A DNA stretch of 45,053 nucleotides, from positions 1 to 45,053 of the forward strand of contig NZ_JAGQEG010000044.1 of assembly GCF_018305005.1 (NCBI RefSeq). Reading direction: 5' to 3'. The position numbers and the translations under genes were made by a program. Shown in pieces: positions 9,095-19,763 of this stretch; position 1 is the first letter of the stretch; each line of letters begins with the position of its first letter. The stretch comes from Collimonas silvisoli (GTDB taxonomy: Bacteria; Pseudomonadota; Gammaproteobacteria; Burkholderiales; Burkholderiaceae_D). The notes under the pieces were generated by a model that made no database searches, had not been told where the DNA came from, and saw nothing but the letters and a program-made list of their open reading frames with translations.

Positions 9095-10383
9095 TATCTG
9101 CCCTCCCGATCACGCAAGTCGCGGCTATCGCGCGAACGGTCTTCCGGCTGCGGCCGTGATTCGATCGTGCTGGCGCCATCCTTCATCGCCGATGGCGCGC
9201 TTACCCCCGCGCTGCCAGCAGCGGCGCCTGGCGCGGCGTTAGCCACCGATTGTGAAATCAGCTTATCCAATGGCAAATACAATAAATTACTCCCGCTTTT
9301 AGCATCAACCATTACTTTTGTCGTATTCGCAAAAATCTGTTGCATGGTATCCAGATACATCCGGTCCCGCGTCACGGCAGGCGCTTTCTGATATTCAGTC
9401 AGAACCTGCTTGAAGCGTGAGGCGTCACCCTCGGCATTGGCGGTAACGCGGGCACTGTACGCTTCCGCTTCCTGCAGCAAGCGCGATGCCGCGCCGCGTG
9501 CTTTTGGAATCACGTCGTTAGCGTAAGCCTGGCCTTCGTTTTTCTGGCGTTCGCGGTCCTGCCCGGCTTTCACCGCGTCGTCGAACGCAGCTTGCACCTG
9601 CTCCGGCGGCTGTACGCCTTGCATCGTGACATTGGTAATTTGTACGCCTGCCTTATAGCGATCCAGGATTTGCTGCATCAACTGACTGGTGTCCAGCGCC
9701 ACTTTTTCGCGGCCCTCGTACAAGACGAAGTCCATCTTGTTTTTACCGACGATTTCACGGATCGAGGTTTCCGCCACCTGACGCACGGTTTCTTCCGGAT
9801 CGCGGATGTTGAAAATCCAGTCGGATGCGCTTTTCAGTGTGTATTGGACGGCAAACTGAATATCGATGATGTTTTCATCATCGGTCAGCATCAAGGCTTC
9901 TTTCGGTTGCTTGTTCTTGGCATTGGCGCGATAGCCGACCTCGACTGTACGCACCTGGGAAACGTTGACGATTTCATGGCTTTGAATCGGATAAGGCCAG
10001 CGCCAGTTGAAACCCGGTGTGGTCGAATGGCTGAGTTTGCCAAAAGTCATCACAACTCCGGTCTGACCTTCTTGCACGGTAAAGAAACCGCTCGCCAGCC
10101 ACAACAAGACCACCACGCCGGCAATCGCGCCGACGCCGACGCCGGCGCCCTTCATGCCTTGGTTGAAGCCGCCATTGGAATCGCCGCCGCCACCGCTCTT
10201 GTTGCCCAGCAGGCGCGTCAGACGCTGATTAAAATCCTGCCACAGCTTGTCCAGATCCGGCGGACCGTTATTTGGCTTTTTGCCATCATTATTTTGCTTG
10301 TTGTCATTTTGCGAATTCCGTCCCCATTGCGGGTCGTTCAACGAAAATTTCAAACCAAGTTTTTTGAATAAGGTACCAAGCAT
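9094..10383 (-). CDS. hflK: HflK, FtsH-modulating band 7 membrane protein
   Basis: A 429-residue partner of HflC. A Gly/Asn-rich cytoplasmic N-terminus (SLNDPQWGRN then an Asn/Lys/Pro-rich stretch) precedes a single membrane helix (about residues 82-102, VGAIAGVVVLLWLASGFF), then the SPFH/band 7 domain beginning VQEGQTGVVMTFGKL, coiled coil, and a polar low-complexity tail with repeated RDSRD/RDREG motifs. The start at 10383 (MLGTLFKKLG) is the conserved N-terminus for the family; an in-frame ATG at 10413 is less likely. It follows hflX by 93 nt and overlaps hflC by 1 nt. Confidence 0.95.
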   Translation of the reverse strand: MLGTLFKKLGLKFSLNDPQWGRNSQNDNKQNNDGKKPNNGPPDLDKLWQDFNQRLTRLLGNKSGGGGDSNGGFNQGMKGAGVGVGAIAGVVVLLWLASGFFTVQEGQTGVVMTFGKLSHSTTPGFNWRWPYPIQSHEIVNVSQVRTVEVGYRANAKNKQPKEALMLTDDENIIDIQFAVQYTLKSASDWIFNIRDPEETVRQVAETSIREIVGKNKMDFVLYEGREKVALDTSQLMQQILDRYKAGVQITNVTMQGVQPPEQVQAAFDDAVKAGQDRERQKNEGQAYANDVIPKARGAASRLLQEAEAYSARVTANAEGDASRFKQVLTEYQKAPAVTRDRMYLDTMQQIFANTTKVMVDAKSGSNLLYLPLDKLISQSVANAAPGAAAGSAGVSAPSAMKDGASTIESRPQPEDRSRDSRDLRDREGR

Positions 10384-10476
10384 TCGATCGTTATCTTTAA
10401 GTAAATAAAACAAATAGGTTGGAATGCTCGTTAGAGGCGCTTACTTAGCTTACTTAATTAAAACTTTAGAACGGAT

Positions 10477-11595
10477 TTACATCTGCTGCGTGTTCTCGGC
10501 GACGGCTACCGAATATGCCGTTGCTATCGGATTGCGGGTCACGAATTCGGCGATGGCCTGTCGTAGTAAATCCAGACCTACACCCTTTTGCGCGCTAATA
10601 AAAACTCGTTGAATTTTATCATACTCATCACGCTCGACCGCCGGCTCCAGTTCCGCCACATCGATCTTGTTCCATACCAGAATCTGAGGAATATGGTCAG
10701 CGCCGATTTCTTTCAGCACCAGGTTCACCTGTTCGATTTGCTCCATGCGGGCCGGACTGGCCGCATCCACCACATGCAATAACAGATCGGCATGGATGGT
10801 TTCTTCCAGCGTTGCCCGGAATGCAGCGACCAACTGATGCGGCAATTCGCGAATGAAGCCGACCGTATCGGAAATCACTACACTGCCCGCCTCGCCCAGA
10901 TAAACCCGACGGGAAGTAGTATCCAGCGTGGCGAACAATTGATCCGCCGCATACACGCCGGCTTTCGCCAATGCATTAAACAAGGTCGATTTGCCGGCAT
11001 TCGTGTAACCCACCAGTGAAATCGAAATCGTCGCACTGCGCCCGCGCGCGCGCCTTTGCGTTGCGTGTTGCCGATGCAATTTATCCAGCCTGGCACGTAG
11101 TGCCTTGACCCGGTCGCCTAGCAGACGGCGGTCGGTTTCAAGCTGGGTTTCACCCGGACCGCGCAAACCGATACCACCCTTTTGCCGTTCCAAGTGAGTC
11201 CAGCCGCGTATCAGCCGCGTCGCCAGATGTTGCAACTGCGCAAGTTCCACCTGCACTTTACCTTCATGGCTTTTGGCTCTCTGGGCAAAGATGTCGAGTA
11301 TGAGACTGGTGCGATCCAGGACTCTTACTTTTAGTACACGTTCGAGATTGCGTTGCTGGGCTGGCGACAAGGCGTGATTGAAAATGACGATTTCAAGTTC
11401 ATCATCAAACACGGCGTCGGCTATTTCCTGTGCTTTGCCGGAACCGACAAACAAGGCGGCGTCCGGGCTGCCGCGCTTGCCGGTAATCGTGACAACCGGG
11501 ATCGCGCCGGCAGACGTGGCCAGCAAGGACAGTTCTTCGAGACTTGCGGCAAAGTCACCTTTGCCGAAATCCATTCCGACTAGCGCTGCGCGCAT
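10477..11595 (-). CDS. hflX: Ribosome-associated GTPase HflX
   Basis: A 372-residue GTPase. The N-terminal HflX domain contains the glycine-rich GGIGLRGPGETQLETDRR signature (140-157), and the G domain has G1 GYTNAGKS (196-203), DTVGF (G3) and NKID (G4). HflX splits stalled or heat-damaged 70S ribosomes in Escherichia coli. No ATG, GTG or TTG occurs between the in-frame hfq stop and the ATG at 11595, so the start is fixed there, although it makes the protein shorter at the N-terminus than the E. coli form and no strong ribosome binding site is seen. It follows hfq by 45 nt. Confidence 0.95.
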   Translation of the reverse strand: MRAALVGMDFGKGDFAASLEELSLLATSAGAIPVVTITGKRGSPDAALFVGSGKAQEIADAVFDDELEIVIFNHALSPAQQRNLERVLKVRVLDRTSLILDIFAQRAKSHEGKVQVELAQLQHLATRLIRGWTHLERQKGGIGLRGPGETQLETDRRLLGDRVKALRARLDKLHRQHATQRRARGRSATISISLVGYTNAGKSTLFNALAKAGVYAADQLFATLDTTSRRVYLGEAGSVVISDTVGFIRELPHQLVAAFRATLEETIHADLLLHVVDAASPARMEQIEQVNLVLKEIGADHIPQILVWNKIDVAELEPAVERDEYDKIQRVFISAQKGVGLDLLRQAIAEFVTRNPIATAYSVAVAENTQQM

Positions 11596-11640
11596 GGGAA
11601 CATTCGCGTCGTAGCTGCGGCCCTCGCCGGCAGTGAATAG

Positions 11641-11877
11641 TTATTCTGCTTCAGTTTCAAGATTCAGATTGACAGCGCGGGCAGGAACTACGGTTGAGAT
11701 GGCGTGTTTGTATACCATTTGGGTAACGGTATTACGCAGTAAAACTACGTATTGATCGAAGGATTCGATATGGCCTTGAAGCTTGATGCCGTTGACCAGA
11801 TAGATGGAAACGGGGACGTGCTCTTTACGCAAGGCGTTCAAAAACGGGTCTTGTAACAATTGCCCTTTATTACTCAT
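11641..11877 (-). CDS. hfq: RNA chaperone Hfq
   Basis: A 78-residue Sm-like protein. Sm1 runs from about residue 8 to 50 with [27 protein letters not shown], and Sm2 contains MVYKHAIST with the YKH motif that binds U-rich RNA 3' ends. Hfq hexamers pair small RNAs with mRNAs. The short C-terminal tail (LNLETEAE) is typical of betaproteobacterial Hfq, in contrast to the roughly 100-residue E. coli protein. GGAG lies upstream of the ATG. The preceding 148-nt AT-rich gap after der probably holds its own promoter, though none could be assigned. Confidence 0.98.
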   Translation of the reverse strand: MSNKGQLLQDPFLNALRKEHVPVSIYLVNGIKLQGHIESFDQYVVLLRNTVTQMVYKHAISTVVPARAVNLNLETEAE

Positions 11878-12025
11878 GGCTACTCCACTGTGTTGTTGTG
11901 ATTAGAAGTCAAATGCAAATATTAAATATAGAACCAATATGATTCTAAGCGGATGACTCGGTGGGTGTTTTACGAATGTAAACGATTTTCGGATTTACTG
12001 CTCAGAAAAAAGTGTTTTTAAAAAA

Positions 12026-13369
12026 TTATTTTTCCTGGCGCGCGTAGGGGTTCCGACTGGATCTGAACTCGATGCGTAATGGAGTCCCAACCAGCGAAAA
12101 AGTTTCTCGGAAATGTTTTTCCAGATAACGTTTGTAGTTGTCTTCGATCGATTCCAAGGCATTGCCGTGGATGACGACGATAGGCGGATTCATGCCGCCT
12201 TGGTGGGCATAACGCAGCTTCGGACGGATCGAACCCTTGCGCCGCGGCTGCTGATGCTCTACCGCTTCGATCAAGGCGCGTGTCAGCTTTGGCGTAGTCA
12301 GATTTGACATGGCCGCTGCATATGCGGAATCTATCGATTTCATCAAAGGCGTAATGCCGGTCGACTTCAACGCTGAAATAAAATGGAATTTCGCAAATGA
12401 AAGGAAATTCAGCTTGCGATCCATATCCATCTTGATTTCATCGCGGCGGTCGCTGGTCAGGCCATCCCATTTGTTGACGCCGACCACCAATGCGCGTCCG
12501 GTTTCCAGCACGAAGCCGGCGATGTGCGCATCCTGCTCGGAGATATCCTGCTGAGCATCGAGCAACAGCAAGACCACATTGGCTTCTGAAATAGACTGCA
12601 AAGTCTTGACCACGGAAAATTTCTCGATGGCTTCGAAAACCTTGCCGCGACGACGGATACCTGCGGTATCGATCAAGGTGTATTTTTTACCGTCGCGCTC
12701 AAACGGGATTTCGATCGAGTCGCGGGTAGTGCCCGGCATGTCAAACGCAATTACTCGTTCTTCGCCCAGCAAGGTGTTGACCAGCGTCGATTTGCCGACA
12801 TTAGGACGACCGACAATAGCAATCTTGATGCCGCGATCCTTGCTCTCCGGCTCTTCCACTTCAGGCGGCCGTTGCGCGAACGCCAGATCCAGCGACTCTT
12901 CCACCAGATCAACAACGCCGTCGCCATGGGCGGCGGAAATGACATAGGGATCGCCCATGCCGAGTTCATAGAATTCGGCGGTGACCGAGGTGTACTTCAT
13001 ACCCTCGGACTTATTCACCACCAGCATCACGGAGCGGCCGGATTTGCGCAGGAAATCGGTGATGGTCTTGTCGTGCGGCGTCAAACCTTGACGGCCGTCG
13101 ACGATAAAGATCACCACGTCAGCTTCGGCCACCGCCTGCTTGGTCTGCTTCGCCATTTCGTGCATGATGCCGTCTTTGGCAACCGGCTCGAAACCGCCAG
13201 TATCAATCACCAGGAATGGCCGTTCGCCGATCCGCCCTTCACCATAGTGGCGATCGCGGGTCAAGCCGGGCAAATCGGCGACTAACGCGTCACGGGAACG
13301 CGTCAGGCGATTAAATAACGTCGATTTGCCGACATTGGGACGTCCTACAAGTGCGATTACTGGCTTCAT
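12026..13369 (-). CDS. der: Ribosome biogenesis GTPase Der (EngA)
   Basis: A 447-residue protein with two consecutive G domains, the hallmark of Der. The first P-loop is GRPNVGKS at residues 9-16, and the second is identical at 187-194. Each is followed by DTGG/DTAG and NK(S/W)xG motifs, and a KH-like domain forms the C-terminus. Der acts in late assembly of the 50S ribosomal subunit. It starts 8 nt after the bamB stop, an arrangement widespread in beta- and gammaproteobacteria, so the two are cotranscribed. Confidence 0.98.
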   Translation of the reverse strand: MKPVIALVGRPNVGKSTLFNRLTRSRDALVADLPGLTRDRHYGEGRIGERPFLVIDTGGFEPVAKDGIMHEMAKQTKQAVAEADVVIFIVDGRQGLTPHDKTITDFLRKSGRSVMLVVNKSEGMKYTSVTAEFYELGMGDPYVISAAHGDGVVDLVEESLDLAFAQRPPEVEEPESKDRGIKIAIVGRPNVGKSTLVNTLLGEERVIAFDMPGTTRDSIEIPFERDGKKYTLIDTAGIRRRGKVFEAIEKFSVVKTLQSISEANVVLLLLDAQQDISEQDAHIAGFVLETGRALVVGVNKWDGLTSDRRDEIKMDMDRKLNFLSFAKFHFISALKSTGITPLMKSIDSAYAAAMSNLTTPKLTRALIEAVEHQQPRRKGSIRPKLRYAHQGGMNPPIVVIHGNALESIEDNYKRYLEKHFRETFSLVGTPLRIEFRSSRNPYARQEK

Positions 13370-13377
13370 TAAGTTAA

Positions 13378-14520
13378 TTACTCTGTCGCTATAGCGATCA
13401 AGGTTCCTGCTTTGGTTTGAAAAATCACATTAGAGCCTGCTACCACCGGATTCGGCAGTACCGGGCTGCTGTCTGCACGAATGCGTGCTATCAGTGCGCC
13501 GTCTTGACGTGACAAGAAGTGAATATATCCTTCAAAATCACCTACGACTATCGCTTTTTCCAGCACTGCCGGCGTAGTCAGCACACGATTGGCGAGTTGC
13601 TTGTTTTGCCACACAACCGCCCCGCTCTCCAGAGTGAACGCCGATACCGCGCCACGCTCATCGGCCGCATACACGTTACGACCGTCGCTGCCGACGCCGA
13701 CGTCGCTGGAAAACGGTTTGACCCAATGCGCGACACCGCTGCCGGCGTCAAAACAGCCAACCCGGCCCTGGTAGGCGACGGCGCAAACTTCACGGCCGAC
13801 AATCAGCGGCGTGCCGGAAGCATCGGCGACCCGTTCCAGCTCAGTGGTGCCGCGCGGATCGCCGATCGCCATTTCCCACCACGGACCACCGTTAGTCAGG
13901 TTCAGCGCTGACAGACGGCCGCCGGGCAAGGACAAGAAGCTTGCTTGCGGCACAATCAGAATCCCTGGCGCCGAACGTAAAGTCAGCGGCGGCAAAGTGC
14001 GTAACACGGTCCAGCGGCGCTCGCCGGTTTCGGCATCATAAGCGGCAATCCGATTATCCTGGCTACGCACGATAACCAGCCCTTGGCCTACCGCCGGCGC
14101 CGACAGGATCTCGCTGGAAGCCTGTGCCTGCCAGCGTTTCTTGCCCTGGGCGTCGAACGCCAGCACAATCCCTTTTTCTCCTGCCACTGCAACGGTGCTG
14201 CCATCGCTGCCGGCGCCGCCGGTCAGATGCATGCCAGCGTTGATGCGCCAGGCAACCGTACCGTTAGCGGCATCGATGCGCGCCAAAGTGCCGTCAGCCG
14301 CGGCAGCGTAGACGCTGCCGTCGGCAGCTGCCGGCGAGAATGCGAAGATGGAGGCGCTGCCAATCGACTGCTTCCAGACCGGTTGTACTTTGAGGCTTTG
14401 CGCAAACTCAACCAAAGGCGCTGGCGGATTACTTGGTTTCTTGCCGCTGAACAAGGAGCAGCCGCCCAATATCAACAAAGCACCGGCACAGGCAACCGCT
14501 CGCATAGTCTTCACACGCAT
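13378..14520 (-). CDS. bamB: Outer membrane protein assembly factor BamB
   Basis: A 380-residue lipoprotein. A signal peptide ends in the lipobox LGGC (Cys at about residue 21), followed by an eight-bladed PQQ-type beta-propeller with repeated VYAADxxGxxxALD-like strands, for example [19 protein letters not shown] and [11 protein letters not shown]. BamB is an accessory lipoprotein of the BAM complex that folds beta-barrels into the outer membrane. AAGGAAG lies just before the ATG at 14520. It sits 21 nt after the YfgM-like gene and 8 nt before der, the classical order. Confidence 0.96.
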   Translation of the reverse strand: MRVKTMRAVACAGALLILGGCSLFSGKKPSNPPAPLVEFAQSLKVQPVWKQSIGSASIFAFSPAAADGSVYAAAADGTLARIDAANGTVAWRINAGMHLTGGAGSDGSTVAVAGEKGIVLAFDAQGKKRWQAQASSEILSAPAVGQGLVIVRSQDNRIAAYDAETGERRWTVLRTLPPLTLRSAPGILIVPQASFLSLPGGRLSALNLTNGGPWWEMAIGDPRGTTELERVADASGTPLIVGREVCAVAYQGRVGCFDAGSGVAHWVKPFSSDVGVGSDGRNVYAADERGAVSAFTLESGAVVWQNKQLANRVLTTPAVLEKAIVVGDFEGYIHFLSRQDGALIARIRADSSPVLPNPVVAGSNVIFQTKAGTLIAIATE

Positions 14521-14541
14521 ATTCTTCCTTTTTTCGAATTA

Positions 14542-15192
14542 TCAGGCCGCGGCTTTGGCGGGGGCTCCGCCAATCGCATCAAGTTTCAATTGAATCAATT
14601 CCTTACCTGGATTCTTGCTTTCCATCTTATCCAAAGCCAATTGATAAGCGGCGCGCGCTTCGTCCAGCTTGTTCTGCGCTACCAGGATGTCGCCTTTGCG
14701 ATCAGCCGCTGCGCTGGCGAAAGGCGCCGGCAGATCCGCCGCCAGCACTTTCAAGCCATCGTCATAGGCCTTCTGATCAAGCAGGATGCCGGCCAGCCGG
14801 ATTCTGGCCAGCGCCTTATAGTCTTCGTCGCGGCCGTGATCGACCACCCATTGCAACTGTTCTTTCGCTGCATTCAGGTCGTTAGCGTCAAAAGCCACTT
14901 TAGCGGCCGACAACGCAGCCATGCCGGCATAGGCGGTGCGGCTGAATTTCTGCTGTATGTCAGCGGCGGCGCGCTGTACCTTGGCGTTGTCTTTGCTTGC
15001 CACGGCTTTTTGCTGCTCGTCGTAAAGCTGCGACGCCTGCAACGACTGGTTGCGCTGATAGTAATTCCAGCCGGACCAGCCGGCGTAGGCCGCCAGGGCG
15101 ATAATCAGCAGCCAGGTCGTCAGATTGCCGTATTTACTCCACCAATCCTTAAGCGTTGCCAGTTGTTCCTGTTCGTCGAGATCGAATGCCAT
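14542..15192 (-). CDS. YfgM-like tetratricopeptide membrane protein
   Basis: A 216-residue protein with a short cytoplasmic N-terminus (MAFDLDEQEQLATLKDWWSK), one membrane helix (about residues 24-43) and periplasmic TPR-like helical repeats. The N-terminal motif and its place between hisS and bamB identify it as the YfgM/DUF2133 family. In E. coli YfgM is an inner-membrane partner of PpiD at the SecYEG translocon and helps periplasmic proteins fold. Here it lies 37 nt downstream of hisS, and the intervening sequence is part of a 12-bp repeat that also encodes the end of HisS. Confidence 0.9.
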   Translation of the reverse strand: MAFDLDEQEQLATLKDWWSKYGNLTTWLLIIALAAYAGWSGWNYYQRNQSLQASQLYDEQQKAVASKDNAKVQRAAADIQQKFSRTAYAGMAALSAAKVAFDANDLNAAKEQLQWVVDHGRDEDYKALARIRLAGILLDQKAYDDGLKVLAADLPAPFASAAADRKGDILVAQNKLDEARAAYQLALDKMESKNPGKELIQLKLDAIGGAPAKAAA

Positions 15193-15205
15193 ATGATTTT
15201 AGTTT

Positions 15206-15241
15206 TTGATGATGGTTTTAGTGATGAATTTAGTGGTGATA
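15206..15241. repeat. 12-bp degenerate triplicated repeat spanning the hisS stop
   Basis: On the minus strand three consecutive 12-mers occur: TATCACCACTAA, ATTCATCACTAA and AACCATCATCAA. The first contains the last codons and stop of hisS. The next two are in the hisS-yfgM gap and are in the same frame, so the His-codon pattern continues past the stop. Confidence 0.6.
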
Positions 15242-16609
15242 ATGAACATGCTCATGATCGCCATGGTCATGGCCGTCACCTGCGCCGACTATCTGATCGA
15301 CCAGATAATCGCTTACCGCATCGAACGGTACGACACTTTGATTGCCGGCACTAGCTTTTTCGACATCGCCGTCGCCCTCGGCGCGCAAGGTCTTGACGGT
15401 AGCGGTATGGCTGGCCACTTCGTCTTCGCCGATAATGATGGCGTATGCGGCGCCGCTGGCGTCAGCGCGCTTCATCTGCGACTTGAAGCTGCCGCCGGCG
15501 TTGGCCGCGGCGCAATGTAACACAACATCCAGCCCGGCATTGCGCAGACGCTCGGCCAGCACGAACGATTGCAGTTGCGCCGCCTCGCCCTGGTGCACCA
15601 GATAGACGTCGCATTCGTTGCGCACGGCTTGTTCGCCGTTAGCGCGCATCAATTCCAGCAAGCGCTCGATACCCATCGCGAAACCGCAGGCCGGGGTCGG
15701 CTTGCCGCCGAACATTTCCACCAGCGAATCATAGCGGCCGCCGGCGCACACCGTACCTTGTGCGCCAAGCTGATCGGTGACCCATTCAAACACGGTGCGG
15801 TTGTAGTAATCCATGCCGCGCACCAGGCGTGGATTAATGGTGAAGGGAATATTGTTGTGATTCAGGATTTTTTGCACGCCCTCGAAATGAGCGCGCGATT
15901 CCTCGCCCAGGTAGCCGAGCAGCTGCGGCGCACCGTTGACCATTTCCTGCATGGCCGGATTCTTGGTGTCCAGAATCCGCAGCGGGTTGCTGTGCAAACG
16001 CCGTTGCGCGTCGGTGTCCAGCAAATCCCGATGCTGTTCAAAATAGGCGATCAGGTCGGCACGGTGACGATTGCGCTCTTCGGCATCGCCAATCGAATTC
16101 AATTGCAGCTTCACATCCTGCAAGCCGAGATCGTCCCACAAGCGCTGACACATCATGATCAGTTCGGCATCGATATCCGGGCCGGTAAAGCCGAGAGCTT
16201 CGGCGCCGACCTGATGGAACTGCCGATAGCGGCCGCGTTGCGGCCGCTCATGGCGAAACATCGGACCGTTGTACCAAAGCCGTTTAGGGCCGTCGTATGT
16301 CAGATTATGTTCGATCGCCGCACGCACTACGCCGGCAGTGCTTTCCGGACGCAGAGTCAGGTTGTCGCCGTTCATCGAATCGGTGAACGAGTACATTTCC
16401 TTTTCGACGATATCGGTCACTGCGCCCAGGCCGCGCGCAAACAAGGCGGTAGCTTCGACGATGGGCGTACGGATCATCTGGAAGCCGTAGCTCTTCAGCA
16501 CCGACTCCACCGTGTTTTCAAACAATTCCCACAAGGCCGCATCGGCTGGCAGGATATCGTTCATACCTTTTACGCCGACGATTTTTTCGGTTTTCTTATT
16601 TTCTGACAT
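15230..16609 (-). CDS. hisS: Histidyl-tRNA synthetase with His-rich C-terminal tail
   Basis: A 459-residue class II synthetase that charges tRNA-His. Motif 2 is [18 protein letters not shown], the histidine-binding signatures are [15 protein letters not shown] and GGRYDSL, and motif 3 is [10 protein letters not shown]; an anticodon-binding domain follows. The enzyme is otherwise normal in length but ends in [14 protein letters not shown] (residues 446-459), with seven His in the last thirteen residues, which looks metal-binding and is not part of the catalytic fold. The coding DNA for this tail is part of a short repeat that runs on past the stop. It is the gene before the YfgM-like protein and bamB, a conserved order. 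Confidence 0.96.
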   Translation of the reverse strand: MSENKKTEKIVGVKGMNDILPADAALWELFENTVESVLKSYGFQMIRTPIVEATALFARGLGAVTDIVEKEMYSFTDSMNGDNLTLRPESTAGVVRAAIEHNLTYDGPKRLWYNGPMFRHERPQRGRYRQFHQVGAEALGFTGPDIDAELIMMCQRLWDDLGLQDVKLQLNSIGDAEERNRHRADLIAYFEQHRDLLDTDAQRRLHSNPLRILDTKNPAMQEMVNGAPQLLGYLGEESRAHFEGVQKILNHNNIPFTINPRLVRGMDYYNRTVFEWVTDQLGAQGTVCAGGRYDSLVEMFGGKPTPACGFAMGIERLLELMRANGEQAVRNECDVYLVHQGEAAQLQSFVLAERLRNAGLDVVLHCAAANAGGSFKSQMKRADASGAAYAIIIGEDEVASHTATVKTLRAEGDGDVEKASAGNQSVVPFDAVSDYLVDQIVGAGDGHDHGDHEHVHYHH

Positions 16610-16649
16610 TCTTTTTCAATACACTGATAGTGACTAATCTATATTCGGA

Positions 16650-17915
16650 TCAGACTGCTGGCTGGCCATAACGGCTCTTCACATAATCCAGCACCACCGC
16701 CTGAAACTCTTCGGCAATCCGCTCGCCGCGCAGCGTTAGTTTTTTCTCGCCATCGATGAACACCGGCGCCGCCGGCGATTCGCCGGTGCCGGGCAAACTA
16801 ATGCCGATGTTGGCGTGCTTCGATTCGCCAGGGCCATTCACGATACAGCCCATCACCGCCACGTTCATGCCCTCGACGCCGGGATAGGCTTTTTTCCAGA
16901 GCGGCATCTGATCGCGCAGATAGGTCTGGATCTTGTCCGCCAGATCCTGGAACACGGTCGAAGTGGTGCGGCCGCAACCAGGACAGGCAATCACCATCGG
17001 CGCGAATTTGCGCAAGCCCATGGTTTGCAGAATCTCTTGGCCGACAATCACTTCCCTGGTGCGATCGCCGCCCGGTTCCGGCGTCAGCGAAATCCGTATG
17101 GTGTCGCCGATGCCCTCTTGCAGCAGCACCGACAAGGCTGCAGTCGAGGCGACAATTCCCTTGCTGCCCATGCCGGCTTCAGTCAAGCCAAGATGCAACG
17201 GGTAATCGCAGCGCCGCGCCAGTTCGCGGTACACGGCGATCAGATCCTGCACTCCGGATACCTTGCACGACAAGATGATGCGGTCGGCAGCCAAGCCCAG
17301 CTCTTCCGCTCTTTGCGCGTTCTCGATCGCCGAGGTAACCAAGGCTTCATACATCACCGCTTGCGCCGGCCACGGCTGGCTGCGCAAGGCATTCTCATCC
17401 ATGATGCGCGCCAGCAGCGCCTGATCCAGGCTGCCCCAGTTGACGCCGATCCGCACCGGCTTGTCATACTTGCAGGCGACTTCGATCATTTGCGCATACT
17501 GGGTATCGCGCTTGGCGCCTTTACCGACGTTGCCCGGATTGATCCGGTATTTCGACAATGCCTGAGCACACTCCGGATAGTCGTTCAACAAGGTGTGGCC
17601 GTTGTAGTGAAAATCCCCAACCAGCGGCACATCTATGCCCATCTTGTCCAACTGTTCGCGGATCGCCGGCACTGCAGCGGCGGCTTCCGGATTATTCACC
17701 GTAATGCGCACCAGCTCGGAACCGGCGCGCGCCAGATCCTTGATCTGGATCGCGGTGCCGATCGCATCGGCGGTATCGGTGTTGGTCATCGACTGCACCA
17801 CCACCGGCGCGCCGCCGCCAACCATGATCTTGCGTTCGCCATAACTGATCAGCGCGCCGCGGCTAAGGCGTCGCAGGCCAGGACCTGAGCCGATCGGCAG
17901 ATTCGTATGCGGCAT
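16650..17915 (-). CDS. ispG: 4-hydroxy-3-methylbut-2-enyl diphosphate synthase (IspG/GcpE)
   Basis: A 421-residue iron-sulfur enzyme of the non-mevalonate isoprenoid pathway, converting MEcPP to HMBPP. The N-terminal TIM-barrel part has [16 protein letters not shown], and the C-terminal part carries the [4Fe-4S] ligands in CPGCGR and in GCIVNGPGE. The start at 17915 (MPHTNLPIG) is preferred because AGAGAAG lies just upstream; an ATG at 17933 and a GTG at 17936 are alternatives. It is 23 nt downstream of rodZ and 40 nt upstream of hisS, in the order rlmN-pilW-rodZ-ispG-hisS common in proteobacteria. Confidence 0.97.
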   Translation of the reverse strand: MPHTNLPIGSGPGLRRLSRGALISYGERKIMVGGGAPVVVQSMTNTDTADAIGTAIQIKDLARAGSELVRITVNNPEAAAAVPAIREQLDKMGIDVPLVGDFHYNGHTLLNDYPECAQALSKYRINPGNVGKGAKRDTQYAQMIEVACKYDKPVRIGVNWGSLDQALLARIMDENALRSQPWPAQAVMYEALVTSAIENAQRAEELGLAADRIILSCKVSGVQDLIAVYRELARRCDYPLHLGLTEAGMGSKGIVASTAALSVLLQEGIGDTIRISLTPEPGGDRTREVIVGQEILQTMGLRKFAPMVIACPGCGRTTSTVFQDLADKIQTYLRDQMPLWKKAYPGVEGMNVAVMGCIVNGPGESKHANIGISLPGTGESPAAPVFIDGEKKLTLRGERIAEEFQAVVLDYVKSRYGQPAV

Positions 17916-17938
17916 GGGCTTCTCTCTTTCCATCACGC

Positions 17939-18928
17939 TTATTTCAAGTTCAATCTGGCCACATTGGTTTTGGAACCGGCTTTCAGATCCAGCGGCGCAC
18001 CGCGCAGCGTGGCGTCGACACCGGCAAGATTGCCGATAATGATGTTGACCGGCTGCGACATGTCGACCGCTTCGGTGCTGCCTGCCTTGACCAGGCGCGA
18101 GATCAGCACCGTGTTATCGGCGCGCTTGATTTCGACCCATGAGTCCTGCCGGAAGTTCAGGCTCAGCTCGCCACCGCCAGTAGCAGTAGCAGCCGGAGCG
18201 GCGGCCACGGCAGTTGCCGGCACAGCATTCGTCCCCACTTCGGGCACGGCTGCGCCATCTGCAGACGCAGCGGCAGTAACAACAGGAGCGGCAGTCAAAG
18301 CGGCGTTAGCCGCCGCATCGGCAGCCTGTGTCTCGGCGGCGATAGGGGCGACAGGCAGGCTAGCCTTATCTTCGGCGCTTGCTGCGGCCGCTGTAGCTGC
18401 CGTGGCTGCAGTTGACTTTTCAGCCAGCGACTGCAGCCCGGCCTGCAGACCGGGCAATACATCCAGCCGTATCGCGACTGCCAGCAGCAATAGCAGCACG
18501 GCCAGCACTACCAGCCATTTGTAGGCAAATTTATTGCGTCCCATCAAATTGAAACGAGACTCGGAGAAAGGCGTCGACAACTGGCTATGGACTGCACTGC
18601 TTGCCGGTTGCGCCGCAACCGCAGGTGAAATGGTCGCCAGCAAAGCGTTCGCATCCAGGCCCAGCAATTTTGCGTAGGAACGGATAAAGCCACGCGTCAT
18701 CACCATAGTCGGCAGCGCAGCATAGTTGTCGGTTTCCATGGCGTCGATCTGACGCGGCGCCAACTTCAGATGGCTGGCGACATCCGGCACCGACCAGCCC
18801 AGTTGTTCACGCTTGCTGGCTAATTGCGCACCGAGCGAAAGCGGGCTGGCACTGACAGTTTCAGCAGCAACATTTTCCACGTTCGCCGACTCGACATCCG
18901 CGGCTTTCAGCTGATGAGACTCACTCAT
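17939..18928 (-). CDS. rodZ: RodZ-like cell-shape protein (HTH, TM, DUF4115)
   Basis: A 329-residue protein with a Cro/C1-type helix-turn-helix (about residues 33-95, [20 protein letters not shown]), one membrane helix (about 153-175, [20 protein letters not shown]), a long Ala-rich periplasmic linker, and a C-terminal DUF4115 beta domain ending [17 protein letters not shown]. RodZ links MreB filaments to the elongasome and sets rod shape. The start at 18928 (MSESHQLK) overlaps the pilW stop by 8 nt; an upstream in-frame ATG at 18973 would lie deep in pilW and is rejected. The linker is low-complexity alanine and so poorly conserved. Confidence 0.9.
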   Translation of the reverse strand: MSESHQLKAADVESANVENVAAETVSASPLSLGAQLASKREQLGWSVPDVASHLKLAPRQIDAMETDNYAALPTMVMTRGFIRSYAKLLGLDANALLATISPAVAAQPASSAVHSQLSTPFSESRFNLMGRNKFAYKWLVVLAVLLLLLAVAIRLDVLPGLQAGLQSLAEKSTAATAATAAAASAEDKASLPVAPIAAETQAADAAANAALTAAPVVTAAASADGAAVPEVGTNAVPATAVAAAPAATATGGGELSLNFRQDSWVEIKRADNTVLISRLVKAGSTEAVDMSQPVNIIIGNLAGVDATLRGAPLDLKAGSKTNVARLNLK

Positions 18929-19763
18929 TGAACGCCCCGCGCTGATAGGCTGCGAACTCCGGGGAGCCGGCAAAACGACGGCGTAATTGCGTCACTAAAC
19001 TTGCTTCTGCAGCTGTGTCACCCAACTTTCGCTCCACTTTGATTGCTGTCCATAATGCTTCCGCATTTTGCACATCGGTTTTCAATACGAGACCAATATA
19101 AAACCGAGCCCGTTCATAATCGTTGCGGTCATACGCCAGTTGCGCCAGCTTGGCGTTCGTCAGCGGATTGCCGGCATCAAACTGAAACGCCTGCAACAGA
19201 TAACGTTGCGCCGCCACCGCATCGTTTAATTTGAGGCTGCAAATCCCGGCGTTCGTCAGCGCTTTTGCCGGCGATTGATAAGTGCGGCTTTTCAGTGCAG
19301 TCTCGAAATGGGCAATCGACTCCTTTGCCCGCCCGTTCTGGCACAGAAACCAGCCATAGTTGTTGGCATAATCCGGATTGTTCGGCGAGAGCCGCAAGGC
19401 GCGCTGGAAATTATCGTCGGCCAGCCGGTTTTCACCCATGTCCATATAGATCAGCCCGCGCACGCTATAGGCATCGGCCAGTTCAGGATCGGCCGCCAAA
19501 GCCTGCTTGATCTCGTCCAGCGCCACCTCCAGCTGACGCTGCTCGTAGTAACCGACCGCCAGTTGCAAACGAATGCCGGCACGGCGTTGCGCTTCTGTCT
19601 GATCGGAGCTGGTAGCCAGCTCACGGCGTGAACCGCCTTCGCTATCGCTGCTGAGCGGCGGATTGCTGCAAGCACTCAAGCCGGTCAATAGCGACAACGT
19701 GGCGGCGGCCAACAATAGCCGGCCACGCCAGCTCTCCAGCTTGATACTTACTTGTTCTATCAC
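18921..19763 (-). CDS. pilW: Type IV pilus biogenesis/stability lipoprotein PilW (PilF)
   Basis: A 280-residue lipoprotein with a signal peptide ending in the lipobox LSAC (Cys at about 32) and a run of TPR repeats (for example [28 protein letters not shown] split over residues 98-125). PilW/PilF is the pilotin that helps the PilQ secretin insert and multimerise in the outer membrane. The start is the GTG at 19763, which overlaps the rlmN stop in GTGA; the end overlaps rodZ by 8 nt. Translational coupling on both sides fits the conserved rlmN-pilF-rodZ order. Confidence 0.93.
   Translation of the reverse strand: MIEQVSIKLESWRGRLLLAAATLSLLTGLSACSNPPLSSDSEGGSRRELATSSDQTEAQRRAGIRLQLAVGYYEQRQLEVALDEIKQALAADPELADAYSVRGLIYMDMGENRLADDNFQRALRLSPNNPDYANNYGWFLCQNGRAKESIAHFETALKSRTYQSPAKALTNAGICSLKLNDAVAAQRYLLQAFQFDAGNPLTNAKLAQLAYDRNDYERARFYIGLVLKTDVQNAEALWTAIKVERKLGDTAAEASLVTQLRRRFAGSPEFAAYQRGAFNE

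Noticed and set aside
14083-15354. Long plus-strand open frame of 423 codons opposite bamB, the YfgM-like gene and hisS
   Set aside because: It runs antisense to three well-recognised genes and has no family resemblance; it is a by-product of GC-rich codon use.
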